Source: Micromonospora saelicesensis
GTDB taxonomy: Bacteria > Actinomycetota > Actinomycetes > Mycobacteriales > Micromonosporaceae
Assembly (NCBI RefSeq): GCF_900091575.1
Contig: NZ_FMCR01000007.1
Coordinates: forward strand, 310,001-374,000
Length of the DNA: 64,000 nucleotides
Direction of reading: 5' to 3'
Positions 1 through 8,878 of the stretch are shown piece after piece. Position 1 is the stretch's first letter; the number at the start of each line of letters is the position of its first letter. Position numbers and translations under genes: made by a program. Under the pieces are notes generated by a model, which had not been told where the DNA came from, made no database searches, and saw only the letters and a program-made list of their open reading frames with translations.

Positions 1-744
1 GAGCAGCACGTCGGCCAGTTCCCGGCGGCCGATGTGCACCGGGCCGAAGTTGCGCCCGGCGCGCGAGGCGGAGTATCCGGCGAAGTGCTTGAGGGTGGCG
101 TGCACTCCCTGCGACTGGAGGCCACGCACGTACGACGTGCCGATGGTGCCGACCAGGTACGGGTCTTCGGCGATGCACTCGTCCACCCGGCCCCAGCGGG
201 GGTCACGGATCACGTCGAGCACCGGTGAGAGCCCCTGGTGTACGCCCAGGGCCCGCATCGAGGAGCCGATCGCCGCGGCCATCTCGGTGACCAGTTCGGG
301 GTCGAACGCGGCACCCCAGGCCAGTGGGGTGGGGAAGGTGGCCGCCTTCCACGCGGACAGCCCGGTGAGGCACTCCTCGTGGACGATCGCCGGGATGCCG
401 AGCCGGGTGCCGGTGACCAGGTCGCGCTGGAACTTCCACAACCAGGCCGCGTGTTCGACCGCGTCCACGGGGCGGGTGCCGTAGGTGCGGGTGAGGTGAC
501 CGAGCCCGTGCCGGGAGAAGTCTTCGAGTTTGAAGGCGTCGCCGAACTCCCCCTGCAACGGTGCGACGGCCTCGCCGTCCTCCTTCTCCCAGAAGCCGAC
601 GAGCTGGGCGAGCTTCTCCTCGATCGTCATCCGGCCGAGGAGATCGCGTAGGCGGGCCTCGCCGTCGCGCCCATCCGGTCGGCCGTGCTCCCGACCTGCC
701 TGAGCCGGCGCCGGCCCGCCCACTACCGCGTGGACCTCAGTCAT
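1..744 (-). CDS. Glycoside hydrolase family 3 enzyme, N-terminal part (cut by window edge)
   Basis: The 248 visible residues match the N-terminal (alpha/beta)8 barrel of GH3 beta-glucosidases/beta-xylosidases, which remove terminal sugars from the non-reducing end. Visible landmarks are MTIEEKLAQL (about 39-48), GIPAIVHEE (116-124), TFPTPLAWGAAFD (137-148), the substrate-binding DPRWGR (181-186) and the KHF strand (219-221). The catalytic Asp lies beyond the window start. There is no signal peptide, so the enzyme probably acts in the cytoplasm on oligosaccharides imported by the ABC transporter just upstream, 38 bp away and on the same strand. This is the bxlEFG-A type arrangement. Exact substrate (xylo- or gluco-oligosaccharide) cannot be read from this fragment. 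Confidence 0.88.
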   Translation of the reverse strand, partial: MTEVHAVVGGPAPAQAGREHGRPDGRDGEARLRDLLGRMTIEEKLAQLVGFWEKEDGEAVAPLQGEFGDAFKLEDFSRHGLGHLTRTYGTRPVDAVEHAAWLWKFQRDLVTGTRLGIPAIVHEECLTGLSAWKAATFPTPLAWGAAFDPELVTEMAAAIGSSMRALGVHQGLSPVLDVIRDPRWGRVDECIAEDPYLVGTIGTSYVRGLQSQGVHATLKHFAGYSASRAGRNFGPVHIGRRELADVLL

Positions 745-782
745 GCTGTGCCTTCCTGTGGTTGTGCTCGTACCGCTGCCGC

Positions 783-1643
783 TCAGCCCTTGACCGCACC
801 CTGCAGACCACCGACGATCTGCTTTTCCGCGAGTGTGAAGAAGAGCAGTGCCGGCAGCATCGCCAGCGAGGTGAAGGCGAGTACGCCCGCCGTGTCGGTG
901 GTGTACTGGCTGGAGAAGTTCTGCACGCCCAGCGGCAGGGTGTGCAGGTTGACGTCGCTGAGGACGAGCAGGGGCAGCAGGAACGAGTTCCAGCTCGCCA
1001 CGAACGCCAGGACGCCAACGGTGACGAGCGCGGGCCGCGACAGCGGCATCGCGACGCGCCAGAGGAACCCGAGCCGGCTCGCACCATCGATGGCGGCGGC
1101 GTCCTCCAACTCTCTCGGGATGGCCGAGAGGAAGGGACGCAGGATCACGATCGTCAGTGGCAGTGAGAAGGCGACCTGCGGCAGGATCACCGCGTAGTAG
1201 GAGTTGATCAGGTTCAGGTCACGCAGCATGAGGTAGAGCGGCAGGATCGCCGCCCCGGCCGGAAACAGCAGACCGAGGGTGAAGAAGGTGTAGAGCCCTT
1301 CCCGCCCGCGGAAGCTGTAGCGGGCGAGCACGAACGCGGCGGCCAGTCCGAGCACGACCACGGCCAGCGTGGTGCCCAGGGCGATGACAGCACTGTTGAA
1401 CGCCTGTTGCCAGAAGTTGCTCTGGGTCAGCACCCTGGCGTAGTTGTCCCAGACGAACGGGTCGGGCAGGCCGGCCGGGTCCGCGACGATCTGGGGGGTG
1501 GTGCGGAAACCGCCGATGACCACGTAGATGACCGGGGCGATCGACACCGCAGCGATCGCGAGGGCGAGCGCGTAGGTGAGCGGCGTGCCCCAGGAGACCT
1601 GACGGCGTCCGGTGGACGGGGGGAGAACCGAGTTCACGGCCAT
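783..1643 (-). CDS. Carbohydrate ABC transporter permease (MalG type)
   Basis: This 286-residue protein is the second inner-membrane subunit of a binding-protein-dependent sugar importer (CUT1 class). It has about six hydrophobic segments and the cytoplasmic EAA loop that docks on the ATPase, seen as ELEDAAAIDGASRLGF in the second half, and ends in the usual short GAVKG tail. The ATG start is 2 nt after the stop of the preceding permease, so the two are translationally linked. No ATPase gene is in this cluster; in actinomycetes such importers usually share one MsmK-type ATPase encoded elsewhere, and I infer the same here. Confidence 0.93.
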   Translation of the reverse strand: MAVNSVLPPSTGRRQVSWGTPLTYALALAIAAVSIAPVIYVVIGGFRTTPQIVADPAGLPDPFVWDNYARVLTQSNFWQQAFNSAVIALGTTLAVVVLGLAAAFVLARYSFRGREGLYTFFTLGLLFPAGAAILPLYLMLRDLNLINSYYAVILPQVAFSLPLTIVILRPFLSAIPRELEDAAAIDGASRLGFLWRVAMPLSRPALVTVGVLAFVASWNSFLLPLLVLSDVNLHTLPLGVQNFSSQYTTDTAGVLAFTSLAMLPALLFFTLAEKQIVGGLQGAVKG

Positions 1644-1645
1644 CG

Positions 1646-2644
1646 TCACTTCGCCCTTCCGGTGATGGCGCCCTCGATGTCGCGGCGGAGCAGGAACCGC
1701 TGGAACAGCAGCGCCGCCACGAAGGAGATGACGAACAGGATTACCGCCACAGCGTTGCCGTAGCCCCACAGCCGGGCGAAGAACCCGTTGTCCACCATGT
1801 ATGTCGCCATGGTGGCCGACGCACCGAGGGACCGCACCGCGGGCACCGAGGTCACCCAGATCATGTCGAAGATCTGCAGCGAGCCGATCATGGACAGGAA
1901 CATCCAGATCCGGATCGTCGGGCCGAGCAGCGGGATCGTGACGTGCCGTTGGATCTGCCACCAGCTCGCGCCGTCGATGGCCGCCGCCTCGGTCAGCTCG
2001 TCGGGCACATTGGACAACCCGGCGAGGAGCAGGATGATGGCGAAGCCGACGTATTTCCAGGTGAGGATGGCCAGCAGGGTCCAGATGACCACATCCAGGT
2101 CCGCCAGCCAGGCTTGCACCAGGCCGCCCATTCCCAGCGACCGCAGCAGCGCGTCGACAGTGCCGTCGCCGGTCAGCAGCAGCTTCCACATGATGCCGAC
2201 GGTGACCTCGGCCAGCACGTACGGCACGAACACCAGCAGGCGGAACACGGCCCGCCCGCGGAAGCGACGGTTGAGCAGCAGGGCGACGCCCAGGGCGATC
2301 GGGCCCTGGATCAGCAGCGACCCGAACACGATGAGCGCGTTGTTGCGCAAGGCGTCGAGGAAGATCGGATCCTGGAAGGCGAGGGTGTAGTTGCGCAGAC
2401 CGACGAACTCGGTGGGAGGCCCGACACCGCGCCACCGGAACAGGCTGTAGTAGACCGCGAAGCCCATCGGCACCAGCACGAACATCACGTAGATCAGAAC
2501 GGCCGGTGTGGTGAGCCCGATGATCTCGTACCACTTGCGGCGGTTGTCGGCTCGGCGGGCGGAGTCGTGCCCGCCCCTGCGGGGGCCCGCCGGCGACGCG
2601 GAAGCGCCGCCGGCGGGCATACGGATCTGGTTGGCGGAGGTCAC
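1646..2644 (-). CDS. Carbohydrate ABC transporter permease (MalF type)
   Basis: The 332-residue protein is the first permease of the importer. A hydrophilic N-terminus of about 40 residues is followed by six predicted membrane segments; the EAA loop ELTEAAAIDGASWWQ lies in the last third. Its ATG overlaps the stop codon of the binding-protein gene by four bases (ATGA), so translation is coupled and subunit stoichiometry is likely set by this overlap. Partners are the binding lipoprotein upstream and the MalG-type permease downstream. Family assignment is secure; the imported sugar is inferred from the adjacent GH3 gene only. Confidence 0.93.
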   Translation of the reverse strand: MTSANQIRMPAGGASASPAGPRRGGHDSARRADNRRKWYEIIGLTTPAVLIYVMFVLVPMGFAVYYSLFRWRGVGPPTEFVGLRNYTLAFQDPIFLDALRNNALIVFGSLLIQGPIALGVALLLNRRFRGRAVFRLLVFVPYVLAEVTVGIMWKLLLTGDGTVDALLRSLGMGGLVQAWLADLDVVIWTLLAILTWKYVGFAIILLLAGLSNVPDELTEAAAIDGASWWQIQRHVTIPLLGPTIRIWMFLSMIGSLQIFDMIWVTSVPAVRSLGASATMATYMVDNGFFARLWGYGNAVAVILFVISFVAALLFQRFLLRRDIEGAITGRAK

Positions 2645-3948
2645 TTGCTTGCGGCCGCCTTCATTGCCGAGACGACCTTCTCAGGCGTCCCGTTGCCGGC
2701 GAAGATGGCGACGATCGCGTCGTTCATCGCGTTGCCGACGGTGCTGCCGTACGCCGTGTCCAGCCAGAGCTGGACGTAGCTCGCTCCGGAGGTGGCCTCC
2801 AGGATGGACTTCAGCGCGGGGTCCTTCACGGCGTCCGCCGCGCCCTTGGCGACAGGCAGGCCGGTGCCGGTCTCGGCGTAGCCCTTCTGCACCTCGGGGC
2901 TCACGAGGTACTTGAGGAACTCGACGCACTCGGCCGGGGCGTTCTTGGCGCAGGAGAACCCGTCGCCACCGCCGAGAGCCGCCTTCGGGTCACCCGGGGA
3001 ACCGGAGATCGCCGGCACCGGGAACCAGCCGAGGAACGAGGCGAGCTTCGCCTTGTCCGTGGTGACGGTGTCCAGCGTGCCGCGGTTCCAGTCACCCATG
3101 AGCTCCATCGCGGCCTTGCCGTTGGCGAGCATGCCGTTGGCGCTGGTCGGGTCGTTCTGGCCCGGCGTGGCGATGAAGTTGGGCTGGAACGGCTTGGTGT
3201 CGATGAACGCCTTCAGGTCCTGGCCGGCCTTCACGAAGCACGGATCGTCGAAGTTCTTCTCCGCGGAGGCCTTCTTGAGGGCGTCGACCGAGCAGGCGCG
3301 CAGGGCCATGTTGTACCACCAGTGCGCGGCCGGCCACTTGTCACCGGCACCCACGGCGATCGGAATGACGTTGATCGCCTTGAGCTTGGTGACCGCGGTG
3401 TTGAGCTCCTCGAAGGTGGTCGGCGGAGCCGCGATGCCCGCCTTGGCGAACATTTCCTTGTTGTACCAGACGCCTTCGATGCCCATCCGGAACGGCAGGC
3501 CGTACTGCTTGCCCTTGACCTGCCAGATCTCCGCGGCGCTGCCGATGTCGCCGACCTCGGTCTTGGTCTGGTCGGTGATTTCCTTGAGGTAGTCGGCCTC
3601 CACCTGCTCGGTCATCTCGCCGCCGCCCCAGGCCTGGAAGATGTCCGGCGGGTCGCTGCTCAGCAGCGCGGCAGGGAGCCGGGTGCGCTGGAGCTGGTTC
3701 GTCTCGATCGCCTCGATCTCGATCTTGACGGTGGGGTGGAGTGCGGAGAAGTCCTTGGCGACCTTCTCCCAGTAGGTCTTGCCGGGCCCGTCCTGGGAGG
3801 CGTTGTGCCACCAGCTCAGGGTCACCGGGTCCTTGTACAGCTCGCTCTGAGGGGCCGCCTCTTCGCCGCCGCCGGAACACCCGGCGAGGACGACAACACT
3901 TGTCATTAACAGTGCCAGAACGGCACTCGCACGCCGCTTCGTTGCCAT
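2641..3948 (-). CDS. Sugar ABC transporter substrate-binding lipoprotein
   Basis: A 435-residue extracellular solute-binding protein. The N-terminus is a lipoprotein signal: KRR, a hydrophobic stretch, then the lipobox VLAGC with the lipidated Cys at residue 24, followed by a Gly/Ser/Glu linker. The body carries the usual family-1 features such as LSWWHNA near residue 44 and WPAAHWW in the hinge region. It is first in the operon, with a good ribosome site (GAGGAGACATCG before ATG). It would capture the oligosaccharide outside the membrane and hand it to the two permeases. The start is well placed relative to signal peptide and ribosome site. Confidence 0.94.
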   Translation of the reverse strand: MATKRRASAVLALLMTSVVVLAGCSGGGEEAAPQSELYKDPVTLSWWHNASQDGPGKTYWEKVAKDFSALHPTVKIEIEAIETNQLQRTRLPAALLSSDPPDIFQAWGGGEMTEQVEADYLKEITDQTKTEVGDIGSAAEIWQVKGKQYGLPFRMGIEGVWYNKEMFAKAGIAAPPTTFEELNTAVTKLKAINVIPIAVGAGDKWPAAHWWYNMALRACSVDALKKASAEKNFDDPCFVKAGQDLKAFIDTKPFQPNFIATPGQNDPTSANGMLANGKAAMELMGDWNRGTLDTVTTDKAKLASFLGWFPVPAISGSPGDPKAALGGGDGFSCAKNAPAECVEFLKYLVSPEVQKGYAETGTGLPVAKGAADAVKDPALKSILEATSGASYVQLWLDTAYGSTVGNAMNDAIVAIFAGNGTPEKVVSAMKAAASK

Positions 3949-3994
3949 CGATGTCTCCTCGACTAGTCAGTCGCGGTACTCGGCCTGCGGCGAA

Positions 3995-4022
3995 GTTTTA
4001 CAGTCATGTAACTTGATGTCAA
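3995..4022 (-). promoter_or_regulatory. Promoter of the ABC/GH3 operon
   Basis: Read on the minus strand, a perfect -35 TTGACA (4022-4017) is followed by a 16-bp spacer and TAAAAC (4000-3995) as -10. It lies about 50 bp before the binding-protein start. It is adjacent to the near-palindrome at 4030-4043, which is upstream of the -35. Confidence 0.6.
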
Positions 4023-4029
4023 TCGGTAT

Positions 4030-4043
4030 CGATAACGTTTTCG
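4030..4043. promoter_or_regulatory. Candidate LacI-family operator
   Basis: The sequence CGATAACGTTTTCG is a 14-bp near-palindrome (12 of 14 positions self-complementary) with the central CG step typical of LacI-family sites. It lies in the divergent region between the ABC operon promoter and the LacI-type gene and is therefore a likely binding site of that regulator. Its presence upstream of the regulator's reading frame also argues that the regulator starts further downstream than the longest open frame. Confidence 0.55.
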
Positions 4044-4090
4044 AGTCGCTGGCGACGCGCCCCCGGCGGGGCCCTATCATCATCGACGTG

Positions 4091-5092
4091 GTGTTTCAGC
4101 AGCGCGTCAAGATGTCGGATGTGGCACGTACTGCCGGCGTCTCGGTCGCGACCGTGTCGAAGGTCGTCAACGGCCGCTACGGCGTTGCCCAGGCAACCGT
4201 GGAGCGCGTCCAGCAGGTCATCCACGAGCTCGGCTACGAGGCGAGCCTGGGGGCGCAGAGCCTGCGCAGCCACCGCACCAACGTCCTCGGCATCCTGGTC
4301 GCCGAGTTCGAGCCGTTCTCGACCGAGCTGCTCAAGGGGGCGTCGCAGGAGGTCGCCGGGAGCGGATACCAGCTGCTGGCCTACTCCAGCGGGGACGGCG
4401 AGGGCGCCGCCGTGGGGTGGGAGCGGCGCTCGCTGGCCCGGCTCTCCGGCACACTCATCGACGGCGCCGTGATCGTCACGCCGACCGTGGTCGAGACCGA
4501 ACACAGCTTTCACGTCGTGGCCGTCGACCCACACACCGGGCCGTCCGACCTGCCCACCGTCGATTCGGACAACTTCGCCGGCGCCGTGCTGGCGACCAAC
4601 TACCTGCTGTCCCTCGGCCACACGCGGATCGGGCACATCAGTGGACGCACCGACCTGAAGTCGGCGCAGTTGCGCGAGGCCGGCTTCCGCAGTGCGATGG
4701 CCGACGCCGGTGTGCCGGTGGACGAACGCCTCGTCCGCGTCGGCGGGTTCCGGATCGAGAGCGCCGCCGGCACGGCCGCGGAGCTGCTCGCCCTCACCGA
4801 CCGGCCGAGCGCGATCTTCGCGGGTAACGACCTCTCCGCGATCTCCACGATGACCGTGGCCCGCGACATGGGCCTGTCGGTGCCCGACGACCTGTCGGTG
4901 ATCGGCTTCGACAACGTACCGGAGTCGGCGCTGGTCAACCCGCCGTTGACGACCATCATGCAGCCGCTGCAACGGATGGGCGCCGAGGCGTTGCGCCTGC
5001 TGGTCGACCTGATCGCCGGCGTCGAACGCGACACCCACATCCGGCTCCCCACAGAGCTGGTCATCCGCTCCTCCTGCCGCCCGCTGCACTGA
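4091..5092 (+). CDS. LacI-family transcriptional regulator
   Basis: A LacI/GalR regulator. The helix-turn-helix MSDVARTAGVSVATVSKVVN is at the N-terminus, with the hinge helix around YEASLGAQSLRSH, then a periplasmic-binding-protein-like sugar sensor ending in the usual RPSAIFAGND and IGFDNVPES motifs. The frame is open back to TTG at 4013, but that would put the operator region inside the gene; GTG at 4091 (or ATG at 4112) fits the family better. A TATCAT box at 4075-4080 lies 10 bp before 4091, compatible with a short or absent leader. It is divergent from the ABC/GH3 operon, which it probably represses until the sugar is present. Confidence 0.9.
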   Translation: MFQQRVKMSDVARTAGVSVATVSKVVNGRYGVAQATVERVQQVIHELGYEASLGAQSLRSHRTNVLGILVAEFEPFSTELLKGASQEVAGSGYQLLAYSSGDGEGAAVGWERRSLARLSGTLIDGAVIVTPTVVETEHSFHVVAVDPHTGPSDLPTVDSDNFAGAVLATNYLLSLGHTRIGHISGRTDLKSAQLREAGFRSAMADAGVPVDERLVRVGGFRIESAAGTAAELLALTDRPSAIFAGNDLSAISTMTVARDMGLSVPDDLSVIGFDNVPESALVNPPLTTIMQPLQRMGAEALRLLVDLIAGVERDTHIRLPTELVIRSSCRPLH

Positions 5093-5235
5093 CGCCCGGG
5101 CCATGCAGCGCAGGACCCGGCCGTCGCCGTGACACGTGGGGACACGCGACAGGGTGGCGGAACGTGAATCTCACCTAAGTCGACAATTCCTCCCCTAGGT
5201 TCGGTGCGCAGGACGCAGCCGAACCGGGGAGAGAT

Positions 5236-7083
5236 GTGGACAGCTATCCGGCGATCGAGGATCACGGGCTCATCGGCGACCTGCAGACCGCCGCGCTGGT
5301 GACGTGCGACGGGACGGTCGACTGGTTCTGCGCGCCGCGGTTCGACTCGCCGAGCATCTTCGGGGCCCTGCTCGACAAGGAGAAGGGCGGCTACTTCCAG
5401 ATCGCGCCGCACGACGTGCGGTACGTGACCAAGCAGCTCTACCTGCCCGGCACACCCATCCTGATCACCCGGTTCATCAGCGCCGACGGGGTGGCCGAGG
5501 TGATGGACTTCATGCCGGTCACCGGCGAGCGGGCCACCGACACGCATCGGCTGGTCCGGACCGTCAACATGGTCCGAGGCAGCATGCGCTTCCGGGTGGA
5601 GTGCCGGCCGCGGTTCGACTACGCCCGCGAAGAGCATCAGCTTGAGCGCCACCACAACGGTTACGTCTTCCGCAGCCGGTCGGCGACGCTGACGTTCAAC
5701 CCGGTCGACCCCGTGCGGCGGTTGATCTCCGAACAGGGTGACGTCCACCTTGAGGGCGGCGACCTGGTCGCGTACGGCACGCTGAACGAGGGCGACACCG
5801 GCGGGGTGGTCCTGGAGACGGGCGGCGCCGAACCGCGCATCTTCGCGCCGGAAGAGATCCAGGGCATGTTCGAGTGGACCCGGGACTACTGGCGACGCTG
5901 GCTCGAACGTTCCCGCTACACCGGCCGCTGGCGGGAGATGGTCGAGCGCTCGGCCATCACGCTCAAACTCATGACGTACGCGCCGACCGGCGCGATGATC
6001 GCCGCACCCACCACCGCGCTGCCCGAACTGGTCGGCGGAACCCGCAACTGGGACTACCGCTACACCTGGGTACGCGACACGTCGTTCTCGGTGCACGCGC
6101 TGCTCGGCCTGGGCTTCACCGAGGAGGTCAGCCAGTACATGAACTGGCTGGACGAGCGGATCCGCGAGGCCGGCGACCACCAGGACCCGCTGAAGATCAT
6201 GTACCGGGTGGACGGCTCCTCCGACCTGCACGAGGAGGTGCTGGACCATCTGGAGGGCTACCGAGGCTCGCGGCCGGTGCGGATCGGCAACGGCGCCGCC
6301 GACCAGCTCCAGCTCGACATCCACGGCGAGGCCCTCTACGCCATGCACCTCGCCGACGAGCAGGGCATCCGCGTCTCGCACCAGGTGTGGAAGAGCACCG
6401 TCCGGCTGGTCGACTGGCTCTGCCACAACTGGGACCAACCCGACGCCGGCATCTGGGAGAGCCGCCACCACCCCCGCAACTACACATTCGGGCGGGTGAT
6501 GTCCTGGGTCGCGCTGGACCGGGCCATCCGGCTGGCCACCCGCACCGGCCGCCCCGGGGACATGACCTGCTGGACCGAACAGCGCAACCGCATCTACAAC
6601 CAGGTCATGGAGCGCGGGTACGACCGGGCTCGCGGCACCTTCGTGCAGGCGTACGACGAGAACGTGCTGGACGCGGCGCTGCTCGCCATGCCGTCGGTCG
6701 GTTTCGTCACGCCGAGCGACCCGCTGTGGCAGTCCACCTTGCAGGCGATCGAGCGCGAGCTGGTCTCCGACAGCCTGGTCCACCGGTACGACCCGGTCCA
6801 CTCCCCCGACGGCCTCCCGGGTCACGAGGGCACCTTCAACATGTGCACCTTCTGGTACGTCGAGGCGCTGGCGCGTTCCGGCCGCCTCGACGACGCCCGA
6901 CTCACGTTCGAGAAGATGTTCACCTTCAGCAACCACCTCGGCCTCTACGCCGAGGAGATCGCCGCGACCGGGGAGCAGATCGGCAACTATCCCCAGGCGT
7001 TCAGCCACCTCTCATTGATCAACTCAGCGTTGACGCTCAACGACCTGCTCGACACCGAGGCCGGCGCCCGCCGCAGGCGGTAA
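5236..7083 (+). CDS. Glycoside hydrolase family 15 protein (trehalase/glucoamylase-like)
   Basis: This 615-residue protein begins with the N-terminal beta-sandwich domain typical of the family (IEDHGLIGDLQTAALV, residues 7-22) and continues into the (alpha/alpha)6 barrel. The hallmark NWDYRYTWVRD starts near residue 271, the GIWES segment places a conserved acidic residue at 408, and a second conserved region, FNMCTFWYVEAL, lies near the C-terminus. There is no signal peptide, so it acts on intracellular trehalose or alpha-glucans. Actinobacterial proteins with this N-terminus are mostly trehalases, but the sequence alone does not decide. The GTG start has GGGGAGAG just upstream, rather close. 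It appears to be a single-gene unit. Confidence 0.92.
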   Translation: MDSYPAIEDHGLIGDLQTAALVTCDGTVDWFCAPRFDSPSIFGALLDKEKGGYFQIAPHDVRYVTKQLYLPGTPILITRFISADGVAEVMDFMPVTGERATDTHRLVRTVNMVRGSMRFRVECRPRFDYAREEHQLERHHNGYVFRSRSATLTFNPVDPVRRLISEQGDVHLEGGDLVAYGTLNEGDTGGVVLETGGAEPRIFAPEEIQGMFEWTRDYWRRWLERSRYTGRWREMVERSAITLKLMTYAPTGAMIAAPTTALPELVGGTRNWDYRYTWVRDTSFSVHALLGLGFTEEVSQYMNWLDERIREAGDHQDPLKIMYRVDGSSDLHEEVLDHLEGYRGSRPVRIGNGAADQLQLDIHGEALYAMHLADEQGIRVSHQVWKSTVRLVDWLCHNWDQPDAGIWESRHHPRNYTFGRVMSWVALDRAIRLATRTGRPGDMTCWTEQRNRIYNQVMERGYDRARGTFVQAYDENVLDAALLAMPSVGFVTPSDPLWQSTLQAIERELVSDSLVHRYDPVHSPDGLPGHEGTFNMCTFWYVEALARSGRLDDARLTFEKMFTFSNHLGLYAEEIAATGEQIGNYPQAFSHLSLINSALTLNDLLDTEAGARRRR

Positions 7084-7213
7084 GCGCCAGCATGGTGCGG
7101 CCGACCGCCGCCCACTCGGAGCCGACGGCGGGAAGGGCTTGACGCGCCCACGTCGCATCGCGCATCGTCGATACACATCGACCATCTCGAATGTATTGAC
7201 GCGGGGAGAACCG

Positions 7214-7768
7214 ATGAAGGCATTCGTCACCACCGTCTCGGTTGCGGCCCTGCTGCTCCTGGCCACGGGCAGCGCATCCCACGGCCAGCCAGCGGCGGAC
7301 CCGCCCTGCACCGGGCAGATCCACCCGAACCCGGGGTTCGAGCGCGGCACCACCGGCTGGACGGCCGGCCCCCGCATCGTCGTGCTCGGCGACGCGACCC
7401 GGCCCGCACACACCGGCCGCGCGTACGCCACCTTCGCCGGGCTGGACGTGACACGTGGCGACCTGCTGCGCACCACCGTCACCGTTCCGGCCAACTGCGA
7501 CCTGACGGTCCGTTTCTGGGTGCGGACCACCACCACGGAGACCAGCCGCGGCGACTACCTGAACGTCGGACTGGCGGTCACCGGGATACCCCCGAAGACC
7601 AGGTTCTCGCTGGCCTTCGACGGCGGGGCGGAGTGGCGGCAGTACGTCATGTCGAGCGGAACCGCCACTACCGAACGCACCGCGACGGTCAGCTTCCTCG
7701 CCAGCGAGACGGCCGGCAACGGCGCCTCCGCCTTCGACGTCGACGACGTGTCCTTCACCTTGAGCTGA
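7214..7768 (+). CDS. Small secreted protein, carbohydrate-binding-like beta-sandwich
   Basis: A 184-residue protein with a clear Sec signal peptide (MKAFVTTV, hydrophobic LLLLATG core, cleavage near ASHGQ). The mature part contains NPGFERGTTGWTAG near its start and ends with AFDVDDVSFTLS. These are the N- and C-terminal signatures of secreted carbohydrate-binding-module-like jelly-roll domains, as in CBM families that close with a D-V-x-F/L strand. No catalytic domain is attached, so a free-standing binding module or cell-surface protein is the best guess. The ATG with GGGGAG upstream was chosen over the longer open frame because it starts exactly at the signal peptide. Confidence 0.72.
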   Translation: MKAFVTTVSVAALLLLATGSASHGQPAADPPCTGQIHPNPGFERGTTGWTAGPRIVVLGDATRPAHTGRAYATFAGLDVTRGDLLRTTVTVPANCDLTVRFWVRTTTTETSRGDYLNVGLAVTGIPPKTRFSLAFDGGAEWRQYVMSSGTATTERTATVSFLASETAGNGASAFDVDDVSFTLS

Positions 7769-7846
7769 CCTGGCGCGGCAGCCCTCGCCGCCGCGGTGAT
7801 CGTCCTCGCGCCGCGCGACCTCGGCCAACGTCTGCCGTAGGTCGCC

Positions 7847-8608
7847 TCAGCCCGGTTGAGCCGGCCACTCCACCGTCTCGAGAGCGGGGTGGCTCTTGAT
7901 CGCCTCGACCAACTGCTCGGACCCGCTGACCTTGGTGCCGAGTAGGTCGAAGTCCGTCCAGATGAACCAGGACCGGTCCGTGGGCCACAGATTCGTCGGT
8001 GTGAAGGGGTAGGGCCCTCCACGTTCTTCGATCAGTTCGGGGACTGCTGACAACGGCCCCCGCCACACGTGAGGATTGTCGAAGTTGCCGGCCGGCAAGG
8101 ACGCGTAGAAGGCGACGCAGCTGGTCCCGGGGCCGTCGACCGACCAACGGCTCAGGGTGTCCAGTAGGGCATCCAGGCTCTCCTCGTCGAGGGACCCTTC
8201 GGGCGGTGGCTGGACGGCGACGGGCCAACTGCGATGTGGGAACCAGCGGTGGCATGGCGGGTAACTCCGATCCGATGCCTGTCCCTCGGTGAGATGCTGC
8301 GACCAGAGCGCCCGTCGCCATGGACTTCCCGGTCGGACAACGAAGCCCAGGGGAATACCAGTGTCGGTGGTGTCCTCGTCGAGGTTTATGCCTCCGATGA
8401 TCTCCGGCGGGAGGTCGCCAGATTCGAGCCGGTGGCGATGCAGCTCGTCGTGAGTGCCCAGACCCGCAAGGCTGGGGTTCTCGTACATCGAATGAAGAAC
8501 CCAGGTCGACGATTGCCAACCAGCGGCGTCGTAGCCGGTGGTCGCCTCCCGAACAGGACGGTCTGCAAGCCAGGTCAGCAGCATGGCCGGACCTTCAACG
8601 CGTTCCAT
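7847..8608 (-). CDS. Uncharacterised protein
   Basis: A 253-residue soluble protein that I do not recognise. It is rich in Trp and Pro (AGWQSSTWVLHSMYENP, RSWFIWTDFDLLG) and has no signal peptide or membrane segment. The frame stays open upstream to 8842, but ATG at 8608 starts a segment (MERVEGPAML) that looks like a natural N-terminus, so I chose it. It is divergent from the HelD helicase gene and convergent with the secreted protein. Size and composition resemble the many stand-alone actinobacterial proteins of unknown role. Codon use is ordinary for the window. Confidence 0.62.
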   Translation of the reverse strand: MERVEGPAMLLTWLADRPVREATTGYDAAGWQSSTWVLHSMYENPSLAGLGTHDELHRHRLESGDLPPEIIGGINLDEDTTDTGIPLGFVVRPGSPWRRALWSQHLTEGQASDRSYPPCHRWFPHRSWPVAVQPPPEGSLDEESLDALLDTLSRWSVDGPGTSCVAFYASLPAGNFDNPHVWRGPLSAVPELIEERGGPYPFTPTNLWPTDRSWFIWTDFDLLGTKVSGSEQLVEAIKSHPALETVEWPAQPG

Positions 8609-8878
8609 CGACACGCCGCCATCTTGCCGCACCCAGTCCCGGAGGCCGAAGAGCACCCGTACTGCCCGGAACGCCTCCCGCAGAACAGATGAAGACTGGA
8701 CTGTCAATAAGAAAATGGGATTGGTGAGGCCACAAGCAACCCCGGAACCGCAAGGCATTGAGATGCCGATCTCTGCCGGCTGATTTCCTGGCCGGTGAGG
8801 GGAATGAACTCTATGCTTGCCGCCGAATGCACTGCGGCTCATCCGGGCCGAGGGTTACCCCGATACAAGGATTTGCGA

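Noticed and set aside
4600..7008. 802-codon minus-strand open frame opposite the LacI and GH15 genes
   Set aside because: It is antisense to two recognised genes, is His/Arg/Val-rich without any family motif, and exists only because high GC suppresses stop codons.
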